Positions 1 to 8,534 are shown, numbered from the stretch's first letter. The stretch is 64,000 nucleotides of DNA from a bacterium D16-51 (GCA_003612285.1 RAYE01000004.1:1-64000); one strand, 5' to 3'. Program-made: numbers and translations. The notes: generated by a model from the letters alone, not told the origin.

Positions 1-339
1 GAGCGGGGAATGCTTGAGGGCAGACGTGAAGGAATGCTTGAGGGCAGACGTGAAGGAATGCTTGAGGGCAGGCGTGAAGGAATGCTTGAGGGCAGACGTG
101 AAGGAATGCTTGAGGGCAGGCGTGAAGGAATGCTTGAGGGCAGACGTGAAGGGGTGCTTGAGGGCAGGCGTGAAGGAATGCTTGAGGGCAGACGTGAAGG
201 AATGCTTGAGGGCAGACGCGAAAGTATAATTGAAGTTGCAGAAAATTTCATTAAGCTGGGACTTGGAACAGCAGAAATTTCTATGGGAACTGGTCTTGGT
301 GAAAATGAAATAGATAGTTTGAGAAAAAGGGATAAGTAA
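1..339 (+). CDS. C-terminal end of an Rpn-family transposase/nuclease (partial, 5' end outside window)
   Basis: The reading frame is open from the first base and ends with TAA at 337-339. It begins with nine tandem copies of the octapeptide MLEGRREG (one VLEGRREG, last one ending in S), followed by a short helical tail (SIIEVAENFIKLGLGTAEIS). Glu/Gly/Arg-rich octad repeats followed by such a tail are typical of the C-terminus of Rpn/PD-(D/E)XK recombination-promoting nucleases, common in multiple copies in Lachnospiraceae. The nuclease domain is not in the window, so the family call rests on the tail alone. The repeats are almost identical at DNA level, which points to recent expansion. Confidence 0.6.
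   Translation, partial: ERGMLEGRREGMLEGRREGMLEGRREGMLEGRREGMLEGRREGMLEGRREGVLEGRREGMLEGRREGMLEGRRESIIEVAENFIKLGLGTAEISMGTGLGENEIDSLRKRDK
10..225 (+). repeat. 24-nt tandem repeat, nine copies, in-frame
   Basis: Nine head-to-tail copies of a 24-nt unit starting ATGCTTGAGGGC and ending CGTGAAGGA. Units differ by only one or two substitutions (AGACGT versus AGGCGT, one GTG for ATG). The period is a multiple of three, so copy-number change lengthens or shortens the protein without a frameshift. Confidence 0.95.
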
Positions 340-395
340 CTTAACTTTTCCATCAATGCAAATAGCGATTCCCAAAATCGGGAAAGGTGGTAAAA

Positions 396-1118
396 ATGAA
401 GGATGAGACAAAAAAAGTAGCAGAGTATTTTCAATGTGAGTTTGAGGTATTTGAAAAAGGAGGGAATCCGGAGGCTCTGGAAGAGGCATATTTTAAAGCA
501 TTAGAAGAAGGCAGGGGAAATGGTTTTTATCCGGTGATGTTATTAGCGGATGAAAGGATTGCAGAATGGCTGGAAGAAATGTCAAAAGATGGATATGATA
601 AGGAGTCTTTGATATCTGAATGCAGTAATAATGGAAAAGAACTGCTTGAAGAATATTTAAGGGAAGATATGGAAGAGCAGACAGAGGAGGAAAGGGCAGA
701 GTTTATAGGTAATGAAACAGAGGGTGATGTGATTTTACATTTTTGCGGTTATATTTCTTTTCGGGCGCATGAACTTGAAGAAGATACTTTGCTGCTGAAA
801 CTTCCAGTAAAGCATCCTTGGGAAGTAATTGGCTGGATTCCGTTTGGCGGCTGGAATGAATGTCCGCCGCCAGAAGACATGATTGCTGTCTGCAAATATT
901 GGTATGAGGAATATGGCGCAATGCCTGCAGTGATTGCGGATGATGTAATGGAATTTTATGCACCAAAAAAGTTAAATGGGGCAGAAAGCCTGAAAGTTGC
1001 CAGAGAACATTTTGCATTCTGTTCGGACAGGATTTACCAGGGGACAAGGACAAACACGTTGTCTGAACTTGCCGCAGGGCTTGAAGATTCGGAGGTGTGG
1101 TATTTTTGGTGGGATTAG
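396..1118 (+). CDS. DUF4253 domain-containing protein
   Basis: Soluble, acidic protein of about 240 residues. The C-terminal half carries the DUF4253 hallmark: WIPFGGWNECPPPEDM followed by CKYWYEEYGAMPAVI, and it ends with a VWYFWWD tail. No catalytic function is established for the family. I chose ATG 396 because AAAGGTGG lies five bases upstream; an in-frame ATG at 387 sits inside that site. The 3' end overlaps the following fructosamine-kinase-like gene, so the two are probably translationally coupled. Confidence 0.8.
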   Translation: MKDETKKVAEYFQCEFEVFEKGGNPEALEEAYFKALEEGRGNGFYPVMLLADERIAEWLEEMSKDGYDKESLISECSNNGKELLEEYLREDMEEQTEEERAEFIGNETEGDVILHFCGYISFRAHELEEDTLLLKLPVKHPWEVIGWIPFGGWNECPPPEDMIAVCKYWYEEYGAMPAVIADDVMEFYAPKKLNGAESLKVAREHFAFCSDRIYQGTRTNTLSELAAGLEDSEVWYFWWD

Positions 1119-2011
1119 TTCAGCATTTTGATTCCCTGGAGGATGCCCTTGCTTCTCTTTTTGGGAGCAGTGTTAAAATTGCGCGGATGGAGCGGGTAGC
1201 CGGAGGGGATATTAATGAGTCGTATGGATTGGCGCTGAACGATGGAACATATATTTTCATGAAGCAAAATTTTAGGAAACAGGAGTCGTTTTTTGCCGCG
1301 GAAGCAGAGGGGCTGGCGGCAATTGCATCTTCTGGGACAATTGGCACGCCGCGGGTACTTGGTTATGGGACTGACAAAAAGAAAACGGGATGTCCTTTTT
1401 TGCTTTTGGAGTTTATCAGGGAAGGGGAACGTATTTCTGGTTATTGGGAATGTTTGGCGCAGCAGCTTGCTGCAATGCATCAGGCAGATACGGCAGCGTA
1501 TACAGGGCAGGGGGCTTATGGCTTTTTGCATAATAACTATATTGGGGACAGGGAGCAGGGCAATGCGCTGCATAAAAGCTGGGTTGTTTTTTTCCGTGAA
1601 TGCCGTCTTGCGCCGCAGTTTAAAGCGGCTTCTGCCTATTTAAGCCCTGCAGAAATGAAAAAGGCAGATAAGCTTTTGGAACGTTTGGATGAACTTCTGG
1701 TTGAGCCGGAGCAGCCGTCGCTGCTGCATGGGGATTTGTGGTCGGGAAATGTTATAACAGGCCTGGATGGGAAGGCCTGGCTGATTGACCCAGCAGTTTA
1801 TGTAGGGCACGCCGAGGCGGATCTTGCGATGACAGAACTTTTTGGCGGTTTTCCTGCTGCATTTTATGATGCTTATAAGGAAGCGGCAAAGTTACAGCCA
1901 GGGTATGCAAAACGGCGTGATTTATATAATCTTTATCATTTGCTGAATCATTTGAATATGTTTGGACGTGCCTATTATCCATCTGTAATGCGGATTGTTA
2001 ATTATTTTTGA
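1106..2011 (+). CDS. Fructosamine-3-kinase family protein
   Basis: Member of the fructosamine/ketosamine-3-kinase family (aminoglycoside-phosphotransferase fold), which phosphorylates sugar adducts on amines so that they decompose. The Brenner-type catalytic segment HGDLWSGN and the metal-binding DPAVYVGHAEADLAM segment are present. Length (about 300 aa) is normal. The start is a weak call: GGAGGT at 1091-1096 best serves TTG 1106 (or GTG 1109), while GTG 1097 abuts the site directly. It overlaps the DUF4253 gene by about a dozen bases. The substrate is inferred from family only. Confidence 0.85.
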   Translation: MVGLVQHFDSLEDALASLFGSSVKIARMERVAGGDINESYGLALNDGTYIFMKQNFRKQESFFAAEAEGLAAIASSGTIGTPRVLGYGTDKKKTGCPFLLLEFIREGERISGYWECLAQQLAAMHQADTAAYTGQGAYGFLHNNYIGDREQGNALHKSWVVFFRECRLAPQFKAASAYLSPAEMKKADKLLERLDELLVEPEQPSLLHGDLWSGNVITGLDGKAWLIDPAVYVGHAEADLAMTELFGGFPAAFYDAYKEAAKLQPGYAKRRDLYNLYHLLNHLNMFGRAYYPSVMRIVNYF

Positions 2012-2103
2012 CCCACGCGTACGCAGCGGGCCAAATGCAATGCTTGCAGGGAACTGACTGCCGGGAAAAGGGGCTGGTTCAGGAATTTTACCAATGGCAG
2101 TTA

Positions 2104-3000
2104 TTATTTTAGATTAAGCTTTCTGTATTCCCGCGGCGTACAGTTATAAAACCGCTTAAATATTTTAGAAAAATTGCTTGGGCTGTCAAAGCCGCATGAC
2201 GTTGCTATTTCTGAAACGCTGTCTGCCGGGTTTCCTAACAGCATTTCAGCTCCCTGCATTACCCTGTATTTTAACAAATATTGAATCGGGGAAAGCTGAA
2301 TTATTTTTTGGAAGCAGCGCAGGCATTCCCTTTCGCTAATGTCAGCGATGCTGGCAATTTCTGGCACAGATATATCATCAGCGAATTTTTTATGGATAAA
2401 TGCGAGCATTTTTCTGATGCGTAGATTGTCCTGGTTTAGCGGAACATTTTGTGTATCTGCCTGCGGCTTAAATTCCCCATATAAGAAAAGGCAGATACGG
2501 GATAAGTTTTCACGTACAATAAATTCATATCCGCAGCAATCTTTCGCCAGCGATTCAAACGCATGGCTAAACCAATGTGCCACATTCTCATTGTCCCCCG
2601 CTTTTATAAAATATCCGCAAAAATTATTGCAGTCTAGTAACGGCTGCATATATTTTTTGGCAAATACAAAATCCTCATTTCCTGCAATAAGTGCTGGACT
2701 AAAAACAAGGGAATGCAGTTCACACTCCCTGACAGCCGCGCCATAATGAAGCACATTAGAATTGATAACGATATAGTCCCCTTTTTGTAGGAGAAACGAT
2801 TTGGACGGTATCTTTATTTCCATCTGCCCGTTTTCTATATACACGATCTCTATTTCTTCATGCCAGTGCCATGGGATAATATCTTCCTGACGATCCGTGT
2901 GGTAAGAGGAATATCCTGCACAGGGAAATTGAAGGCTGCCATGTGGCTGGAGTTCCTTTGATACCCTGTCTAAGTTTAATCCGCATTCCTGTAATGCCAT
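2104..3000 (-). CDS. AraC family transcriptional regulator with N-terminal cupin
   Basis: Full-length AraC regulator of 298 aa. The N-terminal half is a cupin sensor (WHWHEEIEIVYIENG, then KGDYIVINSNVLHYG). The C-terminal half has two helix-turn-helix units, the second with SEIATSCGFDSPSNFSKIFKRF and the closing CTPREYRKL. ATG 3000 has AGAAAGGA upstream. It is divergent from the MFS transporter at 3119, and the two share a 118-bp intergenic region, so control of that transporter is the simplest guess. Confidence 0.92.
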   Translation of the reverse strand: MALQECGLNLDRVSKELQPHGSLQFPCAGYSSYHTDRQEDIIPWHWHEEIEIVYIENGQMEIKIPSKSFLLQKGDYIVINSNVLHYGAAVRECELHSLVFSPALIAGNEDFVFAKKYMQPLLDCNNFCGYFIKAGDNENVAHWFSHAFESLAKDCCGYEFIVRENLSRICLFLYGEFKPQADTQNVPLNQDNLRIRKMLAFIHKKFADDISVPEIASIADISERECLRCFQKIIQLSPIQYLLKYRVMQGAEMLLGNPADSVSEIATSCGFDSPSNFSKIFKRFYNCTPREYRKLNLK

Positions 3001-3118
3001 ATTGATTCCTTTCTGCCTCTTTGGCGGTTTTTTTATATTATACGTCCGAAAATGTATTGTATCAAGTGGTGTTTGACGGTATTCTTTTGATATAGAAAGA
3101 ATTAAGGAGGTCGATAAT

Positions 3119-4297
3119 ATGTTTCAGTTATTATTGGTTATTATTTATCTTGCATTTATCAGCCTGGGGCTCCCGGATTCCTTATTAGGTTCAGCGTGGC
3201 CGGCAATGTATCAGGAGTTTTTGGTACCTGTTTCTTATGCGGGTGGGATTTCCATGATTATCGCTGTTGGCACAATCGTTTCCAGCCTGCAAAGTGACAG
3301 GCTGACGAAAAAATTCGGAACGGGGAAAGTTACCGCCGCCAGTGTGTTAATGACTGCTGTCGCATTATTTGGATTTTCAATCAGCCATTCCTATGTGTCA
3401 TTGTGCTTGTGGGCTGTTCCTTACGGCCTTGGTGCGGGAAGTGTGGATGCTTCTTTGAATAACTATGTTGCACTTCATTATGCAAGCAGGCATATGAGCT
3501 GGCTTCACTGCATGTGGGGCATTGGCGCTTCGCTCGGTCCGTATGTTATGGGGTTTGCGCTCTCAGGCGGGCAGAGTTGGAACATGGGTTACCGTTATAT
3601 CGCCATTCTTCAGATTGCTTTGACCGCTGTCTTGATTTTCAGCTTGCCATTATGGAAAAAGCAGGGCACAGATGAGATAGGACAGGCGGATGGTGAAACG
3701 AAAACAAAACCGCTTTCTCTTCGCCAGATTATCAAAATTCCGGGAGCAAAAGAAGTTATGGTTACATTTTTCTGTTACTGTGCCCTTGAACAGACAACCG
3801 GCTTATGGGCGAGCAGCTACCTTGTGCTCCGCCAGGGGCTGTCAGCAGAAACCGCTGCCGGATTTGCAAGCCTGTTTTTTATTGGGATTACGGTCGGAAG
3901 GTTTTTTAGTGGATTTTTAACAATGAAACTAAATGATACGCAGATGATACGGCTTGGACAGGGATTTATGTTATTCGGTATTGTGCTTTTGTTATTGCCG
4001 TTTGGCAGCGTAACTGCATTGCCTGGTTTAATTATTATCGGATTGGGCTGCGCACCAGTTTACCCTTCCATCATACATTCCACACCGGAACACTTTGGGG
4101 CGGATAAATCACAGGCTATGATAGGCATACAAATGGCGTCTGCCTATGTGGGGATTTGTTTTATGCCGCCGGTTTTTGGGTTTATTGCAAACCATATCAG
4201 TGTTTCCCTGTTTCCGGCTTATTTGCTGGCAATATTGGCTCTTATGGCTGTCATGCACGAAAAAATGCTGCTGAAAGTATTGGCTTCTCATAGGTAG
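3119..4297 (+). CDS. MFS transporter (FucP-like sugar permease type)
   Basis: Integral membrane protein of 392 aa with about twelve hydrophobic helices and a central cytoplasmic loop (KKQGTDEIGQADGETKTKP). The N-terminal IYLAFISLGLPDSLLGSAWP resembles the fucose-permease-like branch of the major facilitator superfamily. The substrate cannot be read from the sequence. The start is set by AAGGAGGTCGATAAT directly upstream. The neighbouring divergent AraC gene is the likely regulator. Confidence 0.85.
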   Translation: MFQLLLVIIYLAFISLGLPDSLLGSAWPAMYQEFLVPVSYAGGISMIIAVGTIVSSLQSDRLTKKFGTGKVTAASVLMTAVALFGFSISHSYVSLCLWAVPYGLGAGSVDASLNNYVALHYASRHMSWLHCMWGIGASLGPYVMGFALSGGQSWNMGYRYIAILQIALTAVLIFSLPLWKKQGTDEIGQADGETKTKPLSLRQIIKIPGAKEVMVTFFCYCALEQTTGLWASSYLVLRQGLSAETAAGFASLFFIGITVGRFFSGFLTMKLNDTQMIRLGQGFMLFGIVLLLLPFGSVTALPGLIIIGLGCAPVYPSIIHSTPEHFGADKSQAMIGIQMASAYVGICFMPPVFGFIANHISVSLFPAYLLAILALMAVMHEKMLLKVLASHR

Positions 4298-4321
4298 GAA
4301 CTGCATGTTTAAGCAAAGCGC

Positions 4322-4385
4322 TTGACTTTTTAGCTTAATTGCCTTACTATATCTATGACTGGAATTCTACTTTCAGTCATAGATA
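4322..4385 (+). promoter_or_regulatory. Promoter and palindromic operator of the tetR-type gene
   Basis: TTGACT (4322-4327) and TACTAT (4345-4350) are separated by exactly 17 bases. A perfect 12-bp inverted repeat, TATCTATGACTG at 4350-4361 and CAGTCATAGATA at 4374-4385, starts at the last base of the -10 box and covers the expected transcription start. This is the classic position for an autorepressing TetR operator. Confidence 0.8.
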
Positions 4386-4397
4386 GGAGTGTAATAT

Positions 4398-4976
4398 ATG
4401 GCAAGAAGTTTTACGGAACGGGAAAAGGAAGACATTAAAAGATGTTTACAAGAGGCATGTAAGCAAAGCTGGACACAGTACGGTTACAAGAAAACGAGTG
4501 TCGATGGCCTTTGTAAACAGGCAGGTATTTCAAAGGGGGCATTTTATCTTTTCTTTGAATCGAAAGAAGCTCTTTTTTGCGAGGTTTTGTGTTCTGTGCA
4601 AGAACAAATCTGCAATGCAGCGTCAGAGGTGATTGAAAAAAACAAAGATAAGCATGGTGTTGCAGAAGCATTAAAGCTTATTTATCAGGAATATGATAAA
4701 AACAATTTTTTATATGGCTCAAGTAATATGGACTATGCTGTTTTTCTAAATAAATTATCGGAGAAACAGGCAAAAAGAATTGAGGAATCCAATAATATGA
4801 GCCAACAGCTTTTTTTAAGACAGCCAAATTTAAAACTCAAAGTGAATGCAGATATGGCGGTGTCAGTTATTTATTCCTTAATTGTGAATATTAAAAATAA
4901 GGACATTCTTCCATACAATCATATAGAAACTTTTAATTTTATGGTTGACCATTTGATTGACAGCCTGTACAAGTAA
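4398..4976 (+). CDS. TetR/AcrR family transcriptional regulator
   Basis: 192-aa regulator with an N-terminal TetR helix-turn-helix (YGYKKTSVDGLCKQAGISKGAFYLFFESKEALF) and a ligand-binding C-terminal domain of no recognisable subfamily. GGAG lies upstream of ATG 4398, which follows a perfect inverted repeat by 12 bases. DUF4180 follows 42 bp downstream and is probably co-transcribed; TetR/DUF4180 pairs are a recurring arrangement in Firmicutes. Confidence 0.92.
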   Translation: MARSFTEREKEDIKRCLQEACKQSWTQYGYKKTSVDGLCKQAGISKGAFYLFFESKEALFCEVLCSVQEQICNAASEVIEKNKDKHGVAEALKLIYQEYDKNNFLYGSSNMDYAVFLNKLSEKQAKRIEESNNMSQQLFLRQPNLKLKVNADMAVSVIYSLIVNIKNKDILPYNHIETFNFMVDHLIDSLYK

Positions 4977-5018
4977 CAGGAGATATTTTGGCTGTTGTTA
5001 AAGTGGATGGAGGTAAAA

Positions 5019-5387
5019 ATGAAAACAGAAGTTATAAAGAAAAATAATACAGAGGCTGCAGTTGTATATAGTGATGAATTGTTGATTACAGACGTTCAGT
5101 CTGCTTTGGATTTTATTATGTCAGTAAAGTATGAAACGGGCTGCGCCAATATTGCTGTAAATAAGGAGGCTATTGCTGATGATTTCTTTGTTTTGGGGAC
5201 TTGCCTGGCAGGGGAGATATTGCAGAAATTCATTAACTATGGTGTGAGATTTGCGGTATATGGCGATTTTTCAATGTATACGAGTAAGCCGTTAAAGGAT
5301 TTTATGTATGAGAGCAATAAAGGGAAAGATATTTACTTTCAGCCTGCCGTTTCTCTTGCTATTGATAAGCTTACCAGATGTTTTTAA
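5019..5387 (+). CDS. DUF4180 domain-containing protein
   Basis: Small (122 aa) soluble protein with the DUF4180 pattern: TDVQSALDFIMSVKYETGC near the N-terminus, IAVNKEAIADDFF in the middle and KLKDF-type FMYESNKGKDIYF near the end. The biochemical role is not established. ATG 5019 is chosen because GGAGGTAAAA precedes it directly. It lies in the same direction as the TetR gene upstream and is probably under the same operator. Confidence 0.82.
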   Translation: MKTEVIKKNNTEAAVVYSDELLITDVQSALDFIMSVKYETGCANIAVNKEAIADDFFVLGTCLAGEILQKFINYGVRFAVYGDFSMYTSKPLKDFMYESNKGKDIYFQPAVSLAIDKLTRCF

Positions 5388-5470
5388 ATAAAAAAGAGAC
5401 AGTAAGGAATGCTGATTTGTAATAAGTTCTTCCGGCTCCTTGGAGTAATAGGAATGGGATAAAAATTTAA

Positions 5471-5569
5471 TTTAGGAAAGATTTTAAACCGCTGTATTAT
5501 CTGGATGGATATTATGCCGCAGATTGTGGGGCAGATAGAACAAGTCTGGATAAGTTTTACAGCTTTTAA
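5471..5569 (+). pseudogene. Short gene remnant without a start
   Basis: An open stretch of 32 codons (FRKDFKPLYYLDGYYAAD...SLDKFYSF) has a protein-like composition but no start codon or ribosome-binding site and is closed upstream by a stop. It looks like the 3' remnant of a deleted gene. The family is not recognised. Confidence 0.35.
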
Positions 5570-5588
5570 ATGAAAAGGATATCAGAGT

Positions 5589-6653
5589 ATGAAAAAGATT
5601 TGGGAGCGGAAGAAAATACTTTTTTCAGTATTGGCAATCATTATCATTTTTACTGTAATAGTTTTGTACATAAATGATTACTATCACAGTGATGAAAGTG
5701 TACAGAAATACTTGGATGGCAATGGCGCTATATCTGTAAAAGAAATATCAGACGGTTTATTTTTGGATGGACCGGGGGAAGAGGCTGCAATGATTTTTTA
5801 TCCGGGTGCAAAGGTAGAATATACAGCGTATCTTCCGCTGTTAAGTAAACTGGCAGGAAAGGGCATAGACTGTTTTCTTGTTAAAATGCCGTGTAATTTT
5901 GCTTTTCTTGGGAAGAATAAAGCGGAAAAGATTATGGAGTCTTATAGTTATAAGGAATGGTATTTATCCGGCCATTCCCTGGGAGGGGCTATGGCAGCGG
6001 ATTATGCGTCTGGGCATCTGGACGCCCTGGATGGCATAGTACTTTTGGCGGCATATCCAACCAAGAGTTTAGATTCAGGCTCTTTTTCTGTTGTGTCAGT
6101 TTATGGGAGCGGGGACGGAGTACTGGATATGCAGAAGGTAGAGGAAGGCAGGGAGCTTATGCCGTCAGATTATACAGAAATTTGTATAGAGGGTGGAAAC
6201 CATGCCTTATTTGGTAACTATGGCAAACAAAAAGGCGATCATGACGCTGAGATCAGCCGGGAAGAACAGCAGGAACAGACAGTGGATGCGATTCTTCGGA
6301 TGGCAGAAAAACATAAGACTCAGAAACATGAGGAGGGGAAAATGGTTTACAGGCAAATTACACCACGGGAGGCAAAGGAAATTATGGATACAGAAGATGA
6401 TATTGTAATCCTGGATGTCCGTACAGAGCAGGAATATGCCTCCGGGCATATAAAAAATGCGGTATGCCTTCCAAATGAAGAAATCTTGGGGGAGCCGGAA
6501 ATATTGCCAGATAAGGGGCAGAAGATTTTGGTTTATTGCAGAAGCGGAAACAGAAGTAAGCAGGCGGCGCAGAAACTGGCAGATATGGGATATGGAAATG
6601 TTCTGGAATTTGGCGGGATTTTGGATTGGCCGTACCAGGAGATGGTGGAATAA
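5589..6653 (+). CDS. Membrane-anchored alpha/beta hydrolase fused to a rhodanese domain
   Basis: Residues 8-28 form a signal anchor. Residues 60-240 form an alpha/beta hydrolase with nucleophile elbow GHSLGG (Ser about 129), an acid near GSGDGVLDM and a catalytic His in GGNHALFG. Residues 252-354 form a complete rhodanese with the active-site loop CRSGNRS, as in sulfurtransferases such as GlpE/PspE. The two normally occur as separate proteins. A strong ribosome-binding site (GAGGAGGGGAAA) precedes an in-frame ATG at 6342, exactly at the domain boundary, so the rhodanese may also be made alone. The link between activities is unknown. Confidence 0.82.
   Translation: MKKIWERKKILFSVLAIIIIFTVIVLYINDYYHSDESVQKYLDGNGAISVKEISDGLFLDGPGEEAAMIFYPGAKVEYTAYLPLLSKLAGKGIDCFLVKMPCNFAFLGKNKAEKIMESYSYKEWYLSGHSLGGAMAADYASGHLDALDGIVLLAAYPTKSLDSGSFSVVSVYGSGDGVLDMQKVEEGRELMPSDYTEICIEGGNHALFGNYGKQKGDHDAEISREEQQEQTVDAILRMAEKHKTQKHEEGKMVYRQITPREAKEIMDTEDDIVILDVRTEQEYASGHIKNAVCLPNEEILGEPEILPDKGQKILVYCRSGNRSKQAAQKLADMGYGNVLEFGGILDWPYQEMVE
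6342..6344 (+). promoter_or_regulatory. Internal start codon with strong Shine-Dalgarno, at the rhodanese boundary
   Basis: GAGGAGGGGAAA immediately precedes ATG 6342 inside the hydrolase-rhodanese reading frame (codon 252). The site is better than the one used for the full-length start and sits precisely where the rhodanese domain begins. Confidence 0.55.
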
Positions 6654-6829
6654 GGTGAAAAGGTACTATATACCAATTATTTATTAGATTTCATTGACGA
6701 ACTGGCCAAATAATAGGATGATAATTTAAGGAGTATCTATTCATGCGTTTATTCTGGTTATGCTTGAAATAATCATAGATTTTGCATATAATATTAAGTA
6801 TCAATGAAAAAAGGAAGGTAACAGCACAC

Positions 6830-7020
6830 ATGAGTGATAGAGAAAAAATATATCAGTTATTGGATGTTGTACCTGACTGTAAAATAGGTTATGTTATAGC
6901 ATATTTACAGGATTTAACCGGAGGGGAAGACGCAAAACCCAATGCCGAAACTTTAGCTGCTATGAAGAAATTGGAAGATGGTGGGGGCGAATGTTTTGAT
7001 ACACTGGATGAATTATGGTC
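6830..7020 (+). pseudogene. RelB/DinJ-type antitoxin gene, interrupted by a MITE
   Basis: The frame begins MSDREKIYQLLDVVPDCKIGYVIAYLQDL and reaches the acidic FDTLDELW segment seen at the C-terminus of RelB/DinJ-like antitoxins in Firmicutes. It then runs into the 164-bp repeat at 7021-7184. ATG 6830 follows AAGGAAGG. The family is inferred from these segments and from the adjacent YafQ-like toxin remnant. The antitoxin is no longer encoded intact. Confidence 0.6.
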
Positions 7021-7184
7021 TAGAGCGTGTTTGAAAATTCATTCTCACAATCTGCACTCCCCACTTTGTGCTATATTTAACTCAAATTTAGTCAATGTAG
7101 CCCGCTACACCTCCTAAATTTGAGTCAAATCTCCCACAAAGTGTGACGCACATCTTGTAAAAAGCAATTTTCAAACACGCTCTA
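7021..7184. mobile_element. MITE, TAGAGCGTG family (complete copy)
   Basis: A 164-bp element with terminal inverted repeats TAGAGCGTGTTTGAAAAT and ATTTTCAAACACGCTCTA, flanked by a GTC triplet on each side (7018-7020 and 7185-7187). The interior has nested complementary segments (CCACTTTGTG with CACAAAGTG; CTCAAATTTAG with CTAAATTTGAG), so the whole element can fold back. It has no coding capacity. Fragments of the same element occur at 8447-8534, 11203-11310 and 37970-38087. Confidence 0.88.
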
Positions 7185-7200
7185 GTCTGGAGGAATAACA

Positions 7201-7466
7201 ATGTTAAAAGCTAAAGATTCTGGACAGTTCAAGAAAGATATAAAAGGTGTGTCAAACGTGGTCTTAATATGAATTTGCTAAAATCCGTTGTAGCTACATT
7301 GGCAATTCCGGCAACATTACCTATAAAGAATCAGGATCACGATTTGAAAGGAAATTATAAAGGATTTAAGGAATGTCACATTGCGCCGAATTGGTTGTTG
7401 ATTTACCGTTATAATGGTGAATATTTAGAACTTTCTAGTACATCGTTCAATTAATTTGATGAATAG
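7201..7466 (+). pseudogene. YafQ/RelE-family toxin, frameshifted and truncated
   Basis: ATG 7201 opens MLKAKDSGQFKKDIKG, which matches the start of YafQ-type mRNA interferases, but the frame closes at 7271. The homologous continuation (KRGLNMNLLKSVV..., then DHDLKGNYKGFKECHIAPNWLLIYRY) is in another frame. The C-terminal catalytic tail is cut by TAA at 7452, after which the expected FDE residues can still be read before TAG. One indel and one nonsense change therefore inactivate it, beside an inactivated antitoxin. Confidence 0.78.
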
Positions 7467-7684
7467 TAAAAGGATTGATTAATGAGAATGACATATAATT
7501 ATAAACAAAATTCCCTATATCCTGGAAAAGTATGAAGATTTTGGTAAATAATGGAGAATTGTTAAAATATTTTCCTGTATATCAGGAGTATATGACCAGA
7601 AGGGAATAATATCACAAAGGAAATAGTTTGAAAAATCATCCTAAAGAAATAGAAAGTGTTTTTAAGAATGATTGCTATTTCACA

Positions 7685-7712
7685 CGGGAAAAACGCAGAA
7701 ACAGCGTTTTTC
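7685..7712 (+). terminator. Hairpin between toxin remnant and UDG gene
   Basis: AAAAACGC and GCGTTTTT form a stem around AGAAACA, with the T-run inside the 3' arm. It could end transcription from the dead toxin-antitoxin locus. Confidence 0.5.
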
Positions 7713-7755
7713 ATAATTATTTGGGGCCGCAAAAGGTGCGGCATGGGGGATTTTT

Positions 7756-8310
7756 ATGCAATATACATGGGATGATATTGAACAGCATGTTGCTGTATGT
7801 ATGCACTGTCCATTGAGCCAGACAAGGCATCGGCCTGTCATGGGGCGCGGATGTCATCAGGCTGACCTTATGTTGATTGCCGAGGCGCCTGGAGGACAGG
7901 AAGATCAGCAGGGGCTTCCGTTTGTTGGGCGTTCCGGGGAAATATTAGACCGCCTTTTGCAAGATTGTGGACTAAACAGAAACGATGTTTATATTACCAA
8001 TATTGTGAAATGCCATCCTCCTGGCAACCGTGATCCCAAGGAGGAGAAAGAAGCATGTCTTCCATATCTGAAATATGAGACGTTTCTGTTGAAGCCCAGA
8101 ATCATTGTCTGTCTGGGCCGTGTCGCTGCGCAGCGTATTATTTCATCGGATTTTAAAATTACCAGGCAGCATGGTGCCTGGACACACCGCAAAAACTGCG
8201 CTTTGACAGCGACCTACCATCCTTCCGCAATTCTGCGGGATCCTTCTAAGTATGAAATTGCAAAGGAGGATTTCTGTAGAATTGTAAAAAAACGGGAGGA
8301 ATATATGTAA
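7756..8310 (+). CDS. Type-4 (family 4) uracil-DNA glycosylase
   Basis: Iron-sulfur uracil-DNA glycosylase family, which starts base excision repair by removing uracil from DNA. Visible motifs: CMHCPL (Cys 15 and 18) and Cys residues around 85 and 101 as the four cluster ligands, the active-site loop EAPGGQEDQQGLPFVG, NIVKCHPPGNRDP and the late YHPSAILR motif. Length 184 aa is normal. The gene stands alone between a decayed toxin-antitoxin locus and a MITE fragment. Confidence 0.93.
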   Translation: MQYTWDDIEQHVAVCMHCPLSQTRHRPVMGRGCHQADLMLIAEAPGGQEDQQGLPFVGRSGEILDRLLQDCGLNRNDVYITNIVKCHPPGNRDPKEEKEACLPYLKYETFLLKPRIIVCLGRVAAQRIISSDFKITRQHGAWTHRKNCALTATYHPSAILRDPSKYEIAKEDFCRIVKKREEYM

Positions 8311-8446
8311 ATGACAATGTCAGATCAACGCCGGAAGATGGGAATATTTAGGGTAACAACGGAATGAAACAAGAGTTGGATCTGCCTATTTGTATCGGGA
8401 TTGAAATGCACAAATAAGCAGAAGAAAAAATGAGTTGAATGAGGAG

Positions 8447-8534
8447 GTAGCCCGCTGCACCTCCTAAATTTGAGCCAAATCTCCCATAAAGTGTTATGCA
8501 CATCTTGCAAAAAGCAGTTTTCAAACATGCTCTA
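8447..8534. mobile_element. MITE fragment, TAGAGCGTG family (right half)
   Basis: Begins at GTAGCCCGCTGCACC and continues to the right terminus TTTTCAAACATGCTCTA, matching the right half of the complete copy at 7021-7184 with scattered substitutions. The left half is missing. The terminus overlaps the stop codon of the XRE gene on the minus strand. Confidence 0.85.

Noticed and set aside
14-229. Second-frame open reading of the 24-nt repeat (CLRADVKE peptide)
   Set aside because: It is a by-product of the in-frame repeat; the other frame continues into a family-typical C-terminal tail.
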